This document shows positions 33,492-46,249 of a stretch of 64,000 nucleotides of DNA, one piece after another (position 1 is the stretch's first letter; each line of letters opens with the position of its first letter). The stretch lies in assembly GCF_019649055.1 (NCBI RefSeq), contig NW_026570308.1, forward strand, positions 1 through 64,000. Reading direction: 5' to 3'. Both the position numbers and the translations under genes were made by a program. Under the pieces are notes generated by a model. The model saw nothing but the letters and a program-made list of their open reading frames with translations. It was not told where the DNA came from and searched no databases. Origin of the DNA: Paramacrobiotus metropolitanus (Eukaryota > Tardigrada > Eutardigrada > Parachela > Macrobiotidae).

Positions 33492-33777
33492 AGTAACTGT
33501 CTTGCCAGCTGCGATCTTATAATTATGATTAGAAAAAAAATAAAAATTGCAAGGTTATTGCGAATTTGCGCAAAATATTTTATATAAGAATGTGAAACTG
33601 ATGTTGACCGTTCTTTGATACTTCTGTTTTTTTTAAATCAGATGTTTTGGCAGCTTACAATGTAGGGCCTCGCAAAATTGGATCCATCCAATAGTCGTTT
33701 TCGTATTTACATAAATACGAACACAATTATTTGGTGAATCCATTTTTGTCATTTCTCTGCATTACTACAGCTCTTGA

Positions 33778-33960
33778 GGAAGTTCATTCCAGAGCAACCA
33801 CCGGAAACGGGAGCTTCGTCCAGCCAAAAAGACGCAGTAGCATGATCAAGCTGCCGCACTGGAAACTGGCCCACATGAATCAGACTTAGAATGGCTTTTT
33901 GGACGTGGAATGCTGGGGCGATGGTTCCGTTGCCGGCGGTTCCTTGCGTTTGTTGGCTTC
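33778..33960 (+). other. Possible exon relic, unassigned
   Basis: A good acceptor (TTACTACAG) is followed by a short open frame (LEEVHSRATTGNG), and at ~33,910 by a hydrophobic frame (RRFLAFVGFLIIVHPG). It could be a decayed part of the third exon of this copy. Not confirmed. Confidence 0.25.
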
Positions 33961-34109
33961 CTCATCATTGTTCACCCGGGATCCGTCGAAGTGCGGTTGA
34001 GCAGCGCTACGAAAGAAAACATCTTTAATGCAGGCAAAACGTTTGCCACTTTTCCGTCTGTTGCGGAGTTAAGGTTTTGTGTTTATTATTTTCTTTATTT
34101 TGATGCGCT

Positions 34110-34455
34110 AATGATTTCTTAAACGATAGATGCAGCACCGGCTGGTTGATGTGTGCCGTATCTCGGTTATACCACGTGAGTGTCGTGAGGCGAGGCAACA
34201 TTTGTAGCAAAGATAAACGATAGAAAACAACGCTAGCCCAGAGAACCCTACGATGTCAAAGATCTGGATCAGCGTCAACGGTAAAGTGCCAAAAATTGAC
34301 AGCACTCCGGTTCATGCCATAAACACCCAGCCCACGGCGGGCGAGAGGGACGGAGCGAATCCCGCCAACAGCGCGGCGTTACTAGAATTAGCATGCAGCT
34401 GGTCGTATGCCAAATCTGTCCAGTACGACAGCATGGCCCCGCTTTGACTCAAACC
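34110..34455 (-). pseudogene. Membrane-protein family: second exon, inverted
   Basis: On the minus strand an acceptor (TTTGCAG) is followed at 34,455 by GLSQSGAMLSYWTDLAYDQL, then NSSNAALLAGFAPS, matching second exons at 51,623 and 58,346 (GLEYSQAILSYWVDVGY, GMEYPQAILSHWMDLGY). A TGA (VFMA*TG) replaces the Trp of the FLRGW-type motif. The hydrophobic helix continues after it. It is the only exon of the family in this orientation and lies between plus-strand first and third exons. Confidence 0.75.
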
Positions 34456-35129
34456 CTGCAAACAAAGAGTACAATATATTCCGGAGAACGCAAACGTGGG
34501 TAGTAAAGTCGCTGCAATTTATTTTCTGACGACTCTAGAGATACGATCGTAATTACGAGTACCATTCTCCATAATAAAAATTCAAATTAACCGTACTTCG
34601 ATAAGTTCGATGTACTCTGTACTCTGTTGCGGAATGATGTTTCTTTGTTTTCCGTTGTTTTCTGTGTGATTGGTTCAATGATATTTATATACAGTACTTA
34701 CCTGTCACTTCACGTGTACGGTTCAAAACATCGGTCAAGGGCCCTGGTTAAGCGTTTTGATTCACAAACTTTGTTTCTATGAGAGAATCGTTCCTACGAT
34801 TGCCATAACCGTGTGGCGGACTCACAAAAACTAAGCTCATTATGAAAACCCACTCATTTTAAAACTTTTGTACTGTCAAGAAATTTCAGTGTCTGAGTTA
34901 TTAGTGTTTGAAGCTGTATACTCGTACTGAAAGTGACCGATCTCTGTGGCGCATCGCTGTATTTTTAATATTGGTGAAAAAAAATAAAAACATATGAGAT
35001 AAAAAGTATACATCTGCAAAAAAATAAAATATGCAAAGCAAAATACGTACCGTAATCATCGAATTTGCACTTCCCTATAATAAGCCTACCCCCCCCACCC
35101 CCATAACCCGTTTGAAAATGACGCCTCCC

Positions 35130-35353
35130 GCCGAGGGGGCGTGGGTTTCTTCCTACCGGAACGGCTGCAACTGCCGGGTATCCAGCTGCTGTTGTCGATG
35201 TTGTGGATGTACCGGGAGTTTCTGCGCGTTGTAGTGGCCTTGTACCGCGGAGAGCGCGCTTGGACTAAGCAGGAAAAGGCAGAGTGTTGCTGCTGTGGAA
35301 AGAAACTGGACACCCACGAGGCTAAAGCAGCAGGCTTTCACCGTTCAGTGTGA
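35130..35353 (+). pseudogene. Membrane-protein family, scrambled copy: third exon 3' part
   Basis: FFLPERLQLPGIQLLLSMLW, then REFLRVVVALYR, aligns with the last membrane segment of the other third exons (LVPEPLQLLALMLLLTAYG). It ends in a Cys-rich tail (ECCCCGKK) not seen in the paralogues. The preceding variable segment is not recognisable. Confidence 0.6.
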
Positions 35354-36908
35354 CACGGCTATAGGTGTTAAGAAAGGGGAAGACGGTACTATTATGTAAT
35401 TTTCATCCCTTCAGTTCGGCATTGCTGCGCATAACAAAGTCAACAACCTATAGGCGTTACTCCATTTTCTGTTATCACGCGCTCGTTTTGTGCCGTTTTG
35501 TGCCAGGTTTCATCAACCTGCGCCAGGTCATTTCTTTTTGAGTACCATCGATGCAGATAGTAAACGTATTCACTGCGCAGTTATCATCGCTTTCTTTTTC
35601 CACTTCCCCTTTACCTTTACGTTAAGCAGCATTAGTTTACATGAGGTCGATAAAACGTCGATAAAACGATAAAACGTCGATAAAACGAAACGTCGTCGTC
35701 GAAACGTCGATAAAACGTCGTTTACATGAGGTCGATAAACGTCTGTGTATTGAATTTGTAACTTACAATCACATACATGTAGTTTTGATTTTCTCCTTGA
35801 ATATGGGACGCTGCATTTTTACGCACTTCTTGTGTCGTAACTCCAAATTACAGTACCATAGCTTGTACAGACACTGCTGTATAACATTAACGAACGTTTC
35901 TCGGAGATAAACCTGAAATTTGTTTTTTTACCATTATGGTTTTTGCCGTGAAAATCAGACAATACACGAAATTATAGAATGCTTTGTCTGCATCTACATA
36001 CCGTTCATGCACTTACACGCTTTTGGTGTGGGAAATTCGTTAAGTAATAGTTGCCCTCAATTTTTATTACACATATCAAGATTTTAACCAAACGATAAGC
36101 CTTCATTTTAAGCGCCGGTCGCACGTATCATCGGCTGCACAGCTTGCACTAGTACATTTTCATGCACACTGCATACTGCATAGTATGTAGATATAGGTAA
36201 GCGCAGACTGCGCAGTATCTGGTGCATGGCATCAGTTTTACGAACATAGATGTACGTAGTATGTACAATACATCATCAAAAATAATCCTTTCCCCGCATA
36301 GTTTTCCATGTGGGTTCCGGTTAACCGACTTGATTGACAAAGGCTAAAGCCTGGTTTTAATTCCCAGGAATCAATCCGTTTTTAGAATTGTAACACGCGA
36401 CTGGAAACCAGCTGACAAAAAATTTCATGATAAAGGTAATACCGACCATTTTTGCACACATGAAGCCAAGTGTTTTCTGCTACATGTGTGCACATCGCTT
36501 TCGAAATCAGTACCAAATTGCTCTCTCTTGGGCTTCTTGCGACAATATGTGAGGGCGTCACAATAATATATGCCACATTTTCCACTTGTTTACTTCCGCA
36601 ACGATATGCTGTATGAGTAAAGACGAGAATGCCAATGCAGCATACTTTATTTGCAGTATTATGTGAAATTACTGATAATGCGATATCGAGCTTCCTTTGT
36701 TTAATTTGCATGTTTACATATAATGTTGTTCACTTCCTAGACCGATAACAGCAACAGGAGGGCGCACAAACAGATGGTCACTCGTTTTAAAAAATCATAT
36801 TATTGGTTTCGCTGGAACTTCGCCTGTTAATGTGCTCCATCATTTCCGGAAAAGCGGTCTTTTTGAATGTAATCATCATACCATATCTACGCTAATAGCT
36901 ACAACCAA
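35354..36908. other. 1.5 kb upstream of the kinase gene
   Basis: No gene supported. At 35,640-35,740 there are repeated CGTCGATAAAA units and a duplicated TTACATGAGGTCGATAAA. The last few hundred bases should hold the kinase promoter, but no clear TATA box is seen. Confidence 0.45.
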
Positions 36909-39900
36909 ATGGAAGGCACCAGCCTTTCGCTGAAAATAATCGCTGAAATAGGACAAGGTGCATTTGGGACGGTTTCTGCTGCTGAAGACTTAAACAGCAA
37001 AAGCGGCCTGTTTGCAGTGAAAGTCATCAAGCCGGACGCCGAGACGGCAGAAGAATGGAAAGTAGTGGTAAACGACAGCAAAACGAAGTGGGAAAGTTTG
37101 GTGGCCTTGGAAAACTGCTATATTGTAAGATATGTACAGTGTCTCCTACCAACCACGGGATCCAATCGGATTGCCTTTGCAATGGAATTCTGCGAAGGTA
37201 ACTTTGGAAAAGTACAGTACAAAGTTGTCGAGTTCTGGACTTCCGGTCATACTTTAAGAGCAATGTATTTAGATTTTACTGATTAAGCTATATGCTGTTT
37301 GTTCAGAGTGATACTGGATTACGATATGTTTCTGATAACAGAAGCTGTGAGCCATATCCATTTCATTAAAATAAACAATCCAAATTGCAAGCGTTGTACT
37401 AATACTAATTTAAGGCCACACAAACGATTTCTGACTTGGAAATACAGGTCGATTATTTTTGCTGAAAATCCTACAATCTACATCGACGAGCATTTTGTCG
37501 TAAAGCCCGGTGGTTAAGGTATAAGTTATTAACCTTTTTTAACGGTGGCCTATCATTTCGTCGACGGAAATTCGTCGACCGACACAACGTCGAACTGGCA
37601 CGATGTTGACCTGTCACGAAGTCGAGCTAGCGTTTTGCTTGTCCGTTGTAGTTTTTTAAGATTGCTAAGCTTTTTTATTCTTCTTATGTCTTTTGGATTT
37701 TTTAGATATTTAAATTTCTTATTTCTGATGTTTCGTGGTCATCGTGAGTGTCGTGACAATCGACTTTTTGATGGTCGACGATGTGTTTGTCGACATATGT
37801 CGGTGTGCCAATTTTTAACATTACGTACCACAGAGTATTAGTCGCCATTAGCAAGCGGTCATTAATAATTATGATTAGCGATTAACAGCCATCATTATTA
37901 TAAGTTATTAGGCGTTTCGTTTCATTTTGTTTTTAAATAAAAAACCTTAGCGTGCTGGAGGCCATGATGGCGTTTGCGGGATGGCGTTTGCATTAACTGC
38001 AGTTTACGTACAGTTTCCTGTATTACTCGTATCGTTCTGGGTACACGCCAACTTTTAGTGCTTTAACCTGCAAAAAATGTTTATTCAGTTACAATGTCAA
38101 AGTCAGTCAGTTGTATAAGCTTAGTTAATTCAGCTTAGTTTATTTTTGTTTGTTTAGTTGGTTTGTGCAAGCCTTACACGATGCCCAAGCGGCAGTCCCG
38201 TAAAGATCGTATCATTACGATGCATAAGCAGTCATACGGTTTGATTGTTCAACCACAATTTTGGGATGGCTTATCCTCTTATCATTCTTACCTGTTCGTG
38301 TGGCCGTTGCGCTGCTACATGGGATCACAACCAGTCCCCAATCGTAAACTGCACAGATCAACAAAAATTTTTGTTCTCGGGAACGACAACTCAAATTCAA
38401 ATTAAAAATTGATTTTTTGACGCTAGGTTACTTGATGACCTCGTGCATGCATTAATCAAGATTTTCAGCCAGTTTGTCAGTATTCCACTTCTACGTGCAT
38501 TTTCTTTCCTGACAGGCAAACTGCGTATTCGTCTCAGGATTTGTTGATAATTCGTGATTAAGCGAGAGGTTACACGTTTGTCACTTTACTCATCGCGCAA
38601 TGATTACACAAAGCATATTTGAGCAACTGATCTACTGTACATCAGTAATTGTAAAACTGTAGTTATCATTATAGTATTGTAACATATGTAATTTTCAATA
38701 AATCTTTCTGCTTATACAGGCGGAAATTTACAAGACTATCTAAATCATGAGGCTTTGCCATTAAACATAGCCACAGTGCGACGATATCTCCACCAACTCT
38801 TGCAAGGGCTCCGTTTTCTACATAGTAACAAGATTGTCCACACGGATATAAAAAGTCTCAACATATTTTTAAGAAGCTACAATCCTCAGTGCGGTTTCGC
38901 GAGTGTCAAGATTGGTGATCTCGACAATCCGGTACTGAAAGAGAAAACGGTGACAAGCGCTAGAGATATTGTTAAAGGATGTGGCACTTACACCTACGCT
39001 TCCCCTGAACTGGCGCGGTTGCTGATCGAAATAACCGCTGCTAACAGCCGTCCGATCGGGCAAAAAACCGACATCTGGAGCTTGGGATGTGTCGTTTTGG
39101 ACATGTTGGAGAGAGGTAATCATTTCCCTTTTGACAGCCGGGGAACGGACAGTTTTGGAAAAACTTTCCAGGTGGATATCAGGATGCTGGTGCTGTCACA
39201 TCTGGCTAACGGTGGACAGCCGCTCTTACCTGCACAGCATTGTGATGAGCTTCTGAAAGACTTTCTGCAGCATTGTTTCCGCGTGGACGCGCAGGATAGA
39301 CCAACAGCTTCTGAGCTTCTGCAACATCCACTGATCGCGAGTAGTGTCGATGATGGCCATTCAGTCGACCAATTAAATCAGCGTCTTGTCGTGGAGCGAG
39401 TTAAACATCGGTTCCGTGTTATTAACCCAGTTTTCAACGCTATCCCGGACGAGCTAACCAACCACACAACGGAATTACCGGGATGTCATCTGAAGCGTAA
39501 GAACTGCGGAGACGCATGCCTTTTTGTTCTACACTGTCAATCAGTTGCGTCGGACGCAGAAATAGCGTTTGGCTGCAGCAAAATTCTTCAGGACGGGGCT
39601 CGCGGTTGGGTAGAAGTAGTGCTGGAAGGAAATCGTCCTCTGCACGGGCGGCTATTCGACTACATACGACATCTAGTGGTCAAGTTAACCATAGCCAACC
39701 GCTACGAATGGTGCATGGAAGACCTTGTGGCGCTCGATTTGCCTAATCTAGTTTTTTTAACTCTGGAAGACTGCACTGGTCTGTACATCGGAAAGACTGC
39801 TTCCGGCACTTGTTTCTTTCCCCATCTTCGCTACTTGGATGTGTATCATTCTACTGCATCAGAAATTGAAACGGATGCTTTCTTCATTTTGTCGCCGTCG

Positions 39901-42900
39901 CTGGAATATGTAACGCTGTTTGGTGGCTGGAAAGACGGAATGACCTCCGCATCCACAGAATACATGCGCAAATTTACCGGTGCAGCCTACCAGTGGTTAT
40001 ATTCTTACTGCAGTAACAACCTTCCGGTTCTGGAGCGACCGCCGGTGTGGAATCTTGGGAAACGCAATCTGCCCTTGTGTTACGAAACTCCGAACCTCCA
40101 GGTCAGAGATTGCTTGAACCCTGGTGGCAACGTTTTTGAACTGCGGAAGGTGTTAGAGCGGTTCCCTTTTTGTTCGATACCTGTTTATCGGTTGGATATC
40201 GTATCCGAGGCGGAAATTGCCATATTCGACACCGCAGTTTGTCTGAGCGCAGCCGAAAGCAATTACGGTCGGCGTTCCGTTATAAAGCTGAATTTTGCGG
40301 ACAAAGCGGACAGCGATCAGATACGGTTCACCTGTGAATCATTAAGAGCCATGGGGAAGGACAGACCAGTTCAGGTAATACATCAGGCTGACTTTCTTCC
40401 CTTTTGCACTCCAAAAACTCATTGTTAAATACCTTTCTGAAATTTGTTGCGAAACTACGAGTAATAAAGTTGTTTATTAACCTGCGTTTTTAAGTCCGGC
40501 ACCAAAGAGTTTATATGGAATAAAAACGAAAATTAATTTCAAGCAATACACGTAAGCAGTGGCAAAGAAATTCAGACCTCAAAATATTATATGAAAACAC
40601 TTTCTACAGCTCTCCCTGCCGTGGCACAGCACGTTCAGCCCTGACTCCATAACGTCTGTTGCCGACTTGATAGTCGGATGCGAAATACGTCGTTACCACC
40701 GCACAGACACCCTCCATGTTGGTCACCTGGAAATGCCTAATTTGCTGGAGCTGCAGTTTTCCTACTGTGAACACCTGGTCATCTGCGAAAATGATCTTTC
40801 TGGGTTTACCAAAATGCGATCCCTAATTGCCAAGAAAAGCCCAGTAAAAAGCATCCACCGATTAGTGTTTCGTAGCCTGTTTGCACTGGATTTGGTGGCG
40901 CTGGATTGCGGACTGCGCGTGCCTTACACCGAAGAAGAAAAGGGTCATTATCGGCTGCTGCATAACAGCGAGGAATATAGGTGGTTACGAGAATGTTTTA
41001 AGAAAAAACCATGGTTGGTCACCGGCAAAAGTCGCGGAGAAGTGTGGCGGATTGGCAACACCGAGAGCGATGCGCTGACGATTGCTGACATATTTTCACC
41101 GGAAGTCAGTCCCGATTTGTTCAGTTTTAATTCCAGTGATAGTGATGATGAAATGGCGAAAAGTCGAACGCATTCCTGCGACAGTAATATGCGGCTAACA
41201 ACGATTTATACAGCTGACTGGTTGCAAGGTAATAACTGTATAACATAAATTAATTAAACGTGCTTAGTGGTACTGTCACATACAGTTGTAGACAGTGTTA
41301 CATACCCAGTTTCGCGCAAACGCGAACAACCGGTTCTGTGCTCAACGTCAAAGCTGGCATGCACAATTGCGCTTGTACTGTATGCATTATCACACAACTA
41401 TAAGCACACTGTGGATGCACGAAGCTCAGTGATTCTCAGCGTAAAAAGATTAATTAATTAGGTGTAAATAAAAATTTATTCGCAAAATGTGATTAGCCAA
41501 GTTACTAACAAAAGCAGCCATGTTTTGTAGCAGCTGTCTAAGCATGGCTCCGGCGGCCCCGGTCGGCAGGGTATGAAAGGTGGCAACCGCCAGAAATCCG
41601 GAAGTTATTCTGACACAAATTGATCCAAATACTCACGTGGTATCAACTAAATCATTTTCTTTTGAAAAGTTGAAAACAATTTCGAACAGGTATAAAGTAG
41701 TAAAGCTGTATGACTGCTTTGCTGCACAAGGTCATGCCAGTTATCGCAAGTGCTAAGCCTCACGCGCAATTGCACTGGTTGCGTTAATAAGTGAGCCAGT
41801 GGCAATTGTCAGTGGCACTGTGGCAGGTGTTACTGGCACCTTTTTATACCCTGGCTCCGGTCTGCGTTCGGTGCATTTTCCTAGCTAACAAGTTATTGGC
41901 AAAATTTCGTTTCTCTTTCACAAACTACTTTAATTCCCATCGCATTTATAAAGTGTTTTGTCGGTTTATTCCTAGACCTGACAATTTGATCAGTTCTTTC
42001 CCTACGCAGTTTGCACTCAAATGTTTCTTTAGGCAGTTCGCTACGTTTGTGAAGCTGTATCATAATAAAACTGTTAATATGATACAATTATTACTAAAAC
42101 AGTTTTTTTTGTGAATACGCTTTTTCTCCGTGTTGCCGGTAAACCAACCTTGGCTTGTTTCATTCAGGGAAATACGCTGGTTGTATACTTGAAGACAGTC
42201 ACAAATACGGATGGTTTGGGCCAGTATATCGTGTAACCTTTGCCAGCACAGTCTCTGCCGAAAACGCTGAGCAGTTCGCCAACCAATTAACCAATATTGC
42301 TCGTGGTAAGCCTGTGCAAATAACATTCATCCAGCCATGCTTCAATGTAATGGAAGTCGTGATGTCCGCCATGTCAGCATTGGTGGTGGCAGTTACGCTA
42401 AAAACCGCGCTACCGGAAGTGACCAGTCACCTGCAGAACTGGCGATTACCGAATCTGTGCTGGCTGGAATTACTGGAGTGTTCCGGCGTCATTCTCTCCA
42501 TTGCTTCCCTTTCTGGATTTCCCAGACTGCGCGGCTTCGTCATGACACAATCCTCCGTTATCTTCATCGAGCGAAACGTGTTTGAACATCTCACCGAGCT
42601 GAAATTTATTGGACTAGACATCGGCATTGAGACGCCGATGACAGAGGATCAGCTGGCCCACATCGAAATGCTCCATCAATCGGCAGATTATGCCTGGCTT
42701 CGCACGTTTCTGGAGCAGAACCCACTGCTGACTATGAATAAGCAACCGGGAGACGTGTTCTCGTATGAGAATAACGTTGGACGATGGACAAATAAACAGC
42801 TGTTACACGACAGCGCCTTCGTCTCCGATCAGAAAGCCAATAGTTTGATTGTGCAACACAATCCTCCCGCACCGGTCCCGTCCACGCAGCAATTTCAAGT

Positions 42901-42925
42901 CACATCCATCGCAAGACTTTTTTAA
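36909..42925 (+). CDS. Protein kinase with leucine-rich-like C-terminal modules, four exons
   Basis: Exons 36,909-37,197; 38,720-40,374; 40,610-41,228; 42,168-42,925. All introns are GT-AG (donors GTAACT, GTAATA, GTAATA), phases 1, 0, 1 agree, giving 1,106 residues. The start ATG is in CCAAATGG. Kinase domain, about residues 8-305: Gly loop GQGAFGTV (15-22), Lys38 (FAVKV), catalytic loop HTDIKSLN (137-144), DLD (163-165) in place of DFG, SPE (191-193), then KTDIWSLGC. HTD and DLD keep both key Asp residues, so activity is possible. Residues ~330-1,080 hold diverged leucine-rich-like modules; exon 4 repeats exon 3 (MPNLLELQFSYCEHL versus LPNLCWLELLECSGV, both followed by LH.(S/A).(E/D)Y.WLR). 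No membrane segment is seen, so it is probably cytosolic. A MAP3K/NEK-like fold is likely, substrate unknown. Confidence 0.85.
37548..37820 (+). repeat. GTCGAC-rich segment in kinase intron 1
   Basis: Clusters of CGTCGAC/GTCGAC at 37,557-37,625 and 37,745-37,800 flank a T-rich core. It resembles a fold-back or satellite-derived insertion, but clean ends could not be placed. Confidence 0.4.
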
Positions 42926-43104
42926 AACTTAAGGCAGACTAAGTGTAAAAGAACCAAAACATTGTAAACGAAGACACAACGTAATTTAACGATAAGTAAA
43001 GTGCTGCGTTTTGCAGGCATAAAAAGTACGTACTAGTTACTAACATAGCTCATATTAGGCGTATATACAACCGCCCACTTCACGTCTTCCCAAACTAAGT
43101 GTAA

Positions 43105-43110
43105 AATAAA
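43105..43110 (+). terminator. AATAAA polyadenylation signal of the kinase gene
   Basis: First good AATAAA downstream of the kinase stop, about 180 bp after it. Assigned by position only. Confidence 0.5.
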
Positions 43111-43639
43111 GTAGTGTCCTCACTGTCCTGAGACTGCCGATATTTTATATACAAACATCTGCAAGGTTTTTCTGGAGTTGTTCGCTTGGTAGACCTCTTC
43201 GGTCGCTAGTACAGTGCGGATGAAAAGGGTGCAGGGTTATGCCAGTAATTTAAAAAAAATTAAAAATAAACTATAAATAAAAAATTACATTCGTGCCCCA
43301 CAGTTTTATGCCAGAATATTGCATGGCAACGCATTGCTCTCTGTAAACGAAGACGCAGGTTTACCCATCATGTGCTTGTATTGTACAAATATATCGAATA
43401 AACTAATCCTAATAACGTACACCAGTGAAACGGAAACTGCCGACAGAAATGCTAGAGTAGTCAGATAGAATATTTTTTATTCGGCGATAGCCATCAAAGC
43501 GACACAAAGCAACATTAGAGGTCTCGCTTGATTCTCATTTGAGTATACACGTTAAAAATGCAAAGATTTTATTGTCGTACTGTAGTTATGGGCTTATGCA
43601 CAGAGTATTTGCTTGCGTTTATATTTGCATTCAAATATG

Positions 43640-43970
43640 AAGGATTATTGAATACTTGAAGTCACCAAATCTTTTAGTCCGATTGTATCCATCTTTGAAA
43701 GTTGACGTTAGCAAATCCCATTCCCAGGAGTGTGCGTGCTTTAAAAAATAGCGTTAGCAGCATCCGGTGCCATCGGTTACTGAAAACATGCAATGATTCA
43801 TTTTGCCAGTGGGCAGGGTAATGCGATAATGGCAGTGTGTCTGCGTCAAAAAGATCAATAATATGAACAAGGTTTTCATTGTAAAAATGTGCGCAGTACC
43901 GATACATAATGTTTTAACCAATATTTTATTAATTCAGAACTCGTTCGGCGTGCCTGATGTTATTTAATTA
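43640..43970. repeat. Repeat shared with 61,150-61,440
   Basis: Blocks such as GTGTGCGTGCTTTAAAAAATAGCG and ATCCGGTGCCA followed by CGATAATGGCAG recur at 61,180-61,320 in the same orientation, with many substitutions. At 61 kb it forms the 3' flank of the intact membrane-protein gene, so this may be the surviving flank of a lost family copy. Confidence 0.55.
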
Positions 43971-44139
43971 AATTTAAGATCCTCTAGCGAAATAAATTTA
44001 GTTATTATTTCTATTCGTAGGTGATATTTTTAGGTTTTTTTCTTAGGTCTGTTCTTAAGTTGAATTATTACTTTTATTTTCCAAAATTGGCACTGTAATT
44101 TAACTCAATGTCACCGTGACTTTTAGACGTATACCAGCA

Positions 44140-44190
44140 AAGAATACAGCATCGGCTGCTCGCGATCAGCATCGGCTGCTCGCGATGCAA
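44140..44190 (+). repeat. Short tandem duplication
   Basis: AGCATCGGCTGCTCGCGAT occurs twice in direct succession at about 44,150-44,188. Confidence 0.8.
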
Positions 44191-44296
44191 TAATAATCCC
44201 GTTGGATAGATTTAAGGGAAGTGGCCCGGTACATGGTACCAATTCGTGTACATACAAGGAAACATTCACTTTCGCGCAATCCAAAACACTTTTTTG

Positions 44297-44815
44297 TTTC
44301 GGTTTATGACATTCTGTAGCCAGATGATTTGTATAAACTGGCCTGAAAACCGTTTGTGCGCGCAACATCCGGTTCGGGAGTTATGTCTGTAAGAAAATTC
44401 CAAAAAGTTTAAATGCATTCAGATGAACCAAAAGTCTCATTATAGATCGATCTCTTTCAAATTTGGCAGGTAAATGCACATGGCCACGAAGATCGTTTTT
44501 GCACCGATCCAGACTTCCATGATTTCTTTTAAATTTTAAAATGAATTTTACAATTTTTGAAATTCTTTTTAAAATTTGAAAAACATGTTAAAACAGTGGA
44601 TCGGTGTAAAAACGTTCTTTGTGTTTATGTGCATTTCTTAGGTTTGTGTTTACGTGCAAAATTTGATAGAGATCGGTCCATAATAAGACTTTTGGTACAC
44701 CTGATTCCTGAATGCATTTAAACTTTTTGGAATTTTCTTAGAGCCATAGAGCAAACGGTTTTCACGTCAGTGTATACAAATCATTTGGCTACAGAATGTC
44801 ATAAAACAGGATAAA
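44297..44815. mobile_element. Fold-back (MITE-like) element
   Basis: Two arms of about 210 bp are imperfect reverse complements around a core at ~44,510-44,600. Matching blocks are TTTAAATGCATTCAGATGAACC (44,411) with its counterpart before 44,730, and TTATGACATTCTGTAGCCA (44,305) with TGGCTACAGAATGTCATAA (44,786). A related single arm appears near 58,120-58,170. No target duplication is clear. Confidence 0.7.
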
Positions 44816-45125
44816 CTAGGGAAGTGCACCGCTTTGGGCTAGCACTAATAGACCGAAGCGAAGCCGGAAACCGAGTTTTTTATACAAGTACAAGAATACC
44901 TACATAGGTTATTGTTATGTTGATTATTAATTTCGCATCAAAAGTTAAGATCGAGTATTTTGCTTACATTTATTATTTGTACGAGTATTTAAGCAATATT
45001 TCGACCCGCCAGAATTAAATCAGTTGAGTCAAGCGTTGAATTTCCCTTTTCTTTTGATTGGTGGCTTTTTTATCGACTGTAGCATATGTAATGGAAAAAC
45101 TGGTTCTGCTCACTGCCGATCCGCT

Positions 45126-45590
45126 CTATGTTTTCATGCATGAAAAGCCAACATAATTGAAACCGGACGCAAATTCCCGCTTGTCAGTGTGGACTGCCGC
45201 TTTCTCACACGTAATGCCTTGACCTTTGTGTACGGTTACTGCCCAAGCTAGTGTGAGCTGTAACTGTGTTCTGGAGCAATTTTCGGACTTGTCCAACCAT
45301 TGTTTTGTGACTGGAAAAATCGGAACACAGTTATTTGCAAAAGTAGTACCTGTGCACTTATCAAATTCCGCTATTATCACTTGTATCATCGAGTCTGACG
45401 GGGTGTTCCAGGTTCGTATACTTTATCTCGCACATATCCCAACGCCCTGTTGACAAGCCGTTTATCAGTCTACATAGATGTTTCTTTAAGCATATTACCC
45501 TGCTTCCTCTCGACAAACCGAGTGTCGGTTCCAGACAAATTACCTGTTCTTGGCTTCCTGATAAATGGTATACAATAATAATTTACTAAT
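45126..45590 (-). pseudogene. PIF1-like helicase C-terminal fragment
   Basis: The minus-strand frame 45,389-45,126 contains LTLAWAVTVHKGQGITCEKA, then REFASGFNYVGFS, the terminal motifs of PIF1/RecD2 helicases, as in Helitrons and some host genes. An upstream piece at ~45,590-45,420 (LGLSRGSRVICLKKHLC, then LINGLSTG) belongs to the same domain in another frame. No Walker A part is present. Confidence 0.7.
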
Positions 45591-45804
45591 TTACGGGGAT
45601 AATTCATGATATAAGGAGTTAACTACCTTTTGTCACACTGCCAGTCTGCCACCACTGTGTTGCGCCCGAATTTTTGCTACCGGCATTTTCAGCTCCGTTA
45701 AGTCATTTTTGTTTGGGCTTCGAGCTTCGAAAATTTTTGTACGAGTACTTTCAGCGGCGTGGACCAAAACAAGTTACACAGTGGTTGATCTCATTTCTTC
45801 CGCT

Positions 45805-45865
45805 GCTTGCGGAAGTTTTTAAAAAAAATAATTTAGAAGTTTTTAAAAAAAATAATTTAGAAGTT
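45805..45865 (+). repeat. 24-bp tandem duplication
   Basis: AGAAGTTTTTAAAAAAAATA plus TTT repeats twice, with the beginning of a third unit. Confidence 0.75.
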
Positions 45866-46249
45866 ATTTTAATGTGTGTGCCATTTAAATGTGTGCTTTC
45901 TAACCGTTTTCGGCCTTTCCTGCAAATCACCTTTAACCCTGCATTTCAGGTACAAACAAATAAAAATGATAAACAAAGCAAAAAACTCGAAAGTGTCGTA
46001 AACAGTTAAAAAATTATCGAAAGCTATACCCCCCGGCGCCCCGCCATGAAACAGTGCAGCGGACGTCCCCTCTGATACTGATGGTGGCGGCTATAGTCGG
46101 TGGGAAGACAAAACCCGGTAGACTGTTTCGGCTGTAGTCCAGTACGCAGTGAGCGCAATGAGAGCAAGCCGGACGCGATTATCCTTCTGGCCTCTGAGGA
46201 ATTGTCATAAAATCATGTGCTTTATGTAATTATGAACATTGCTCGTTGT

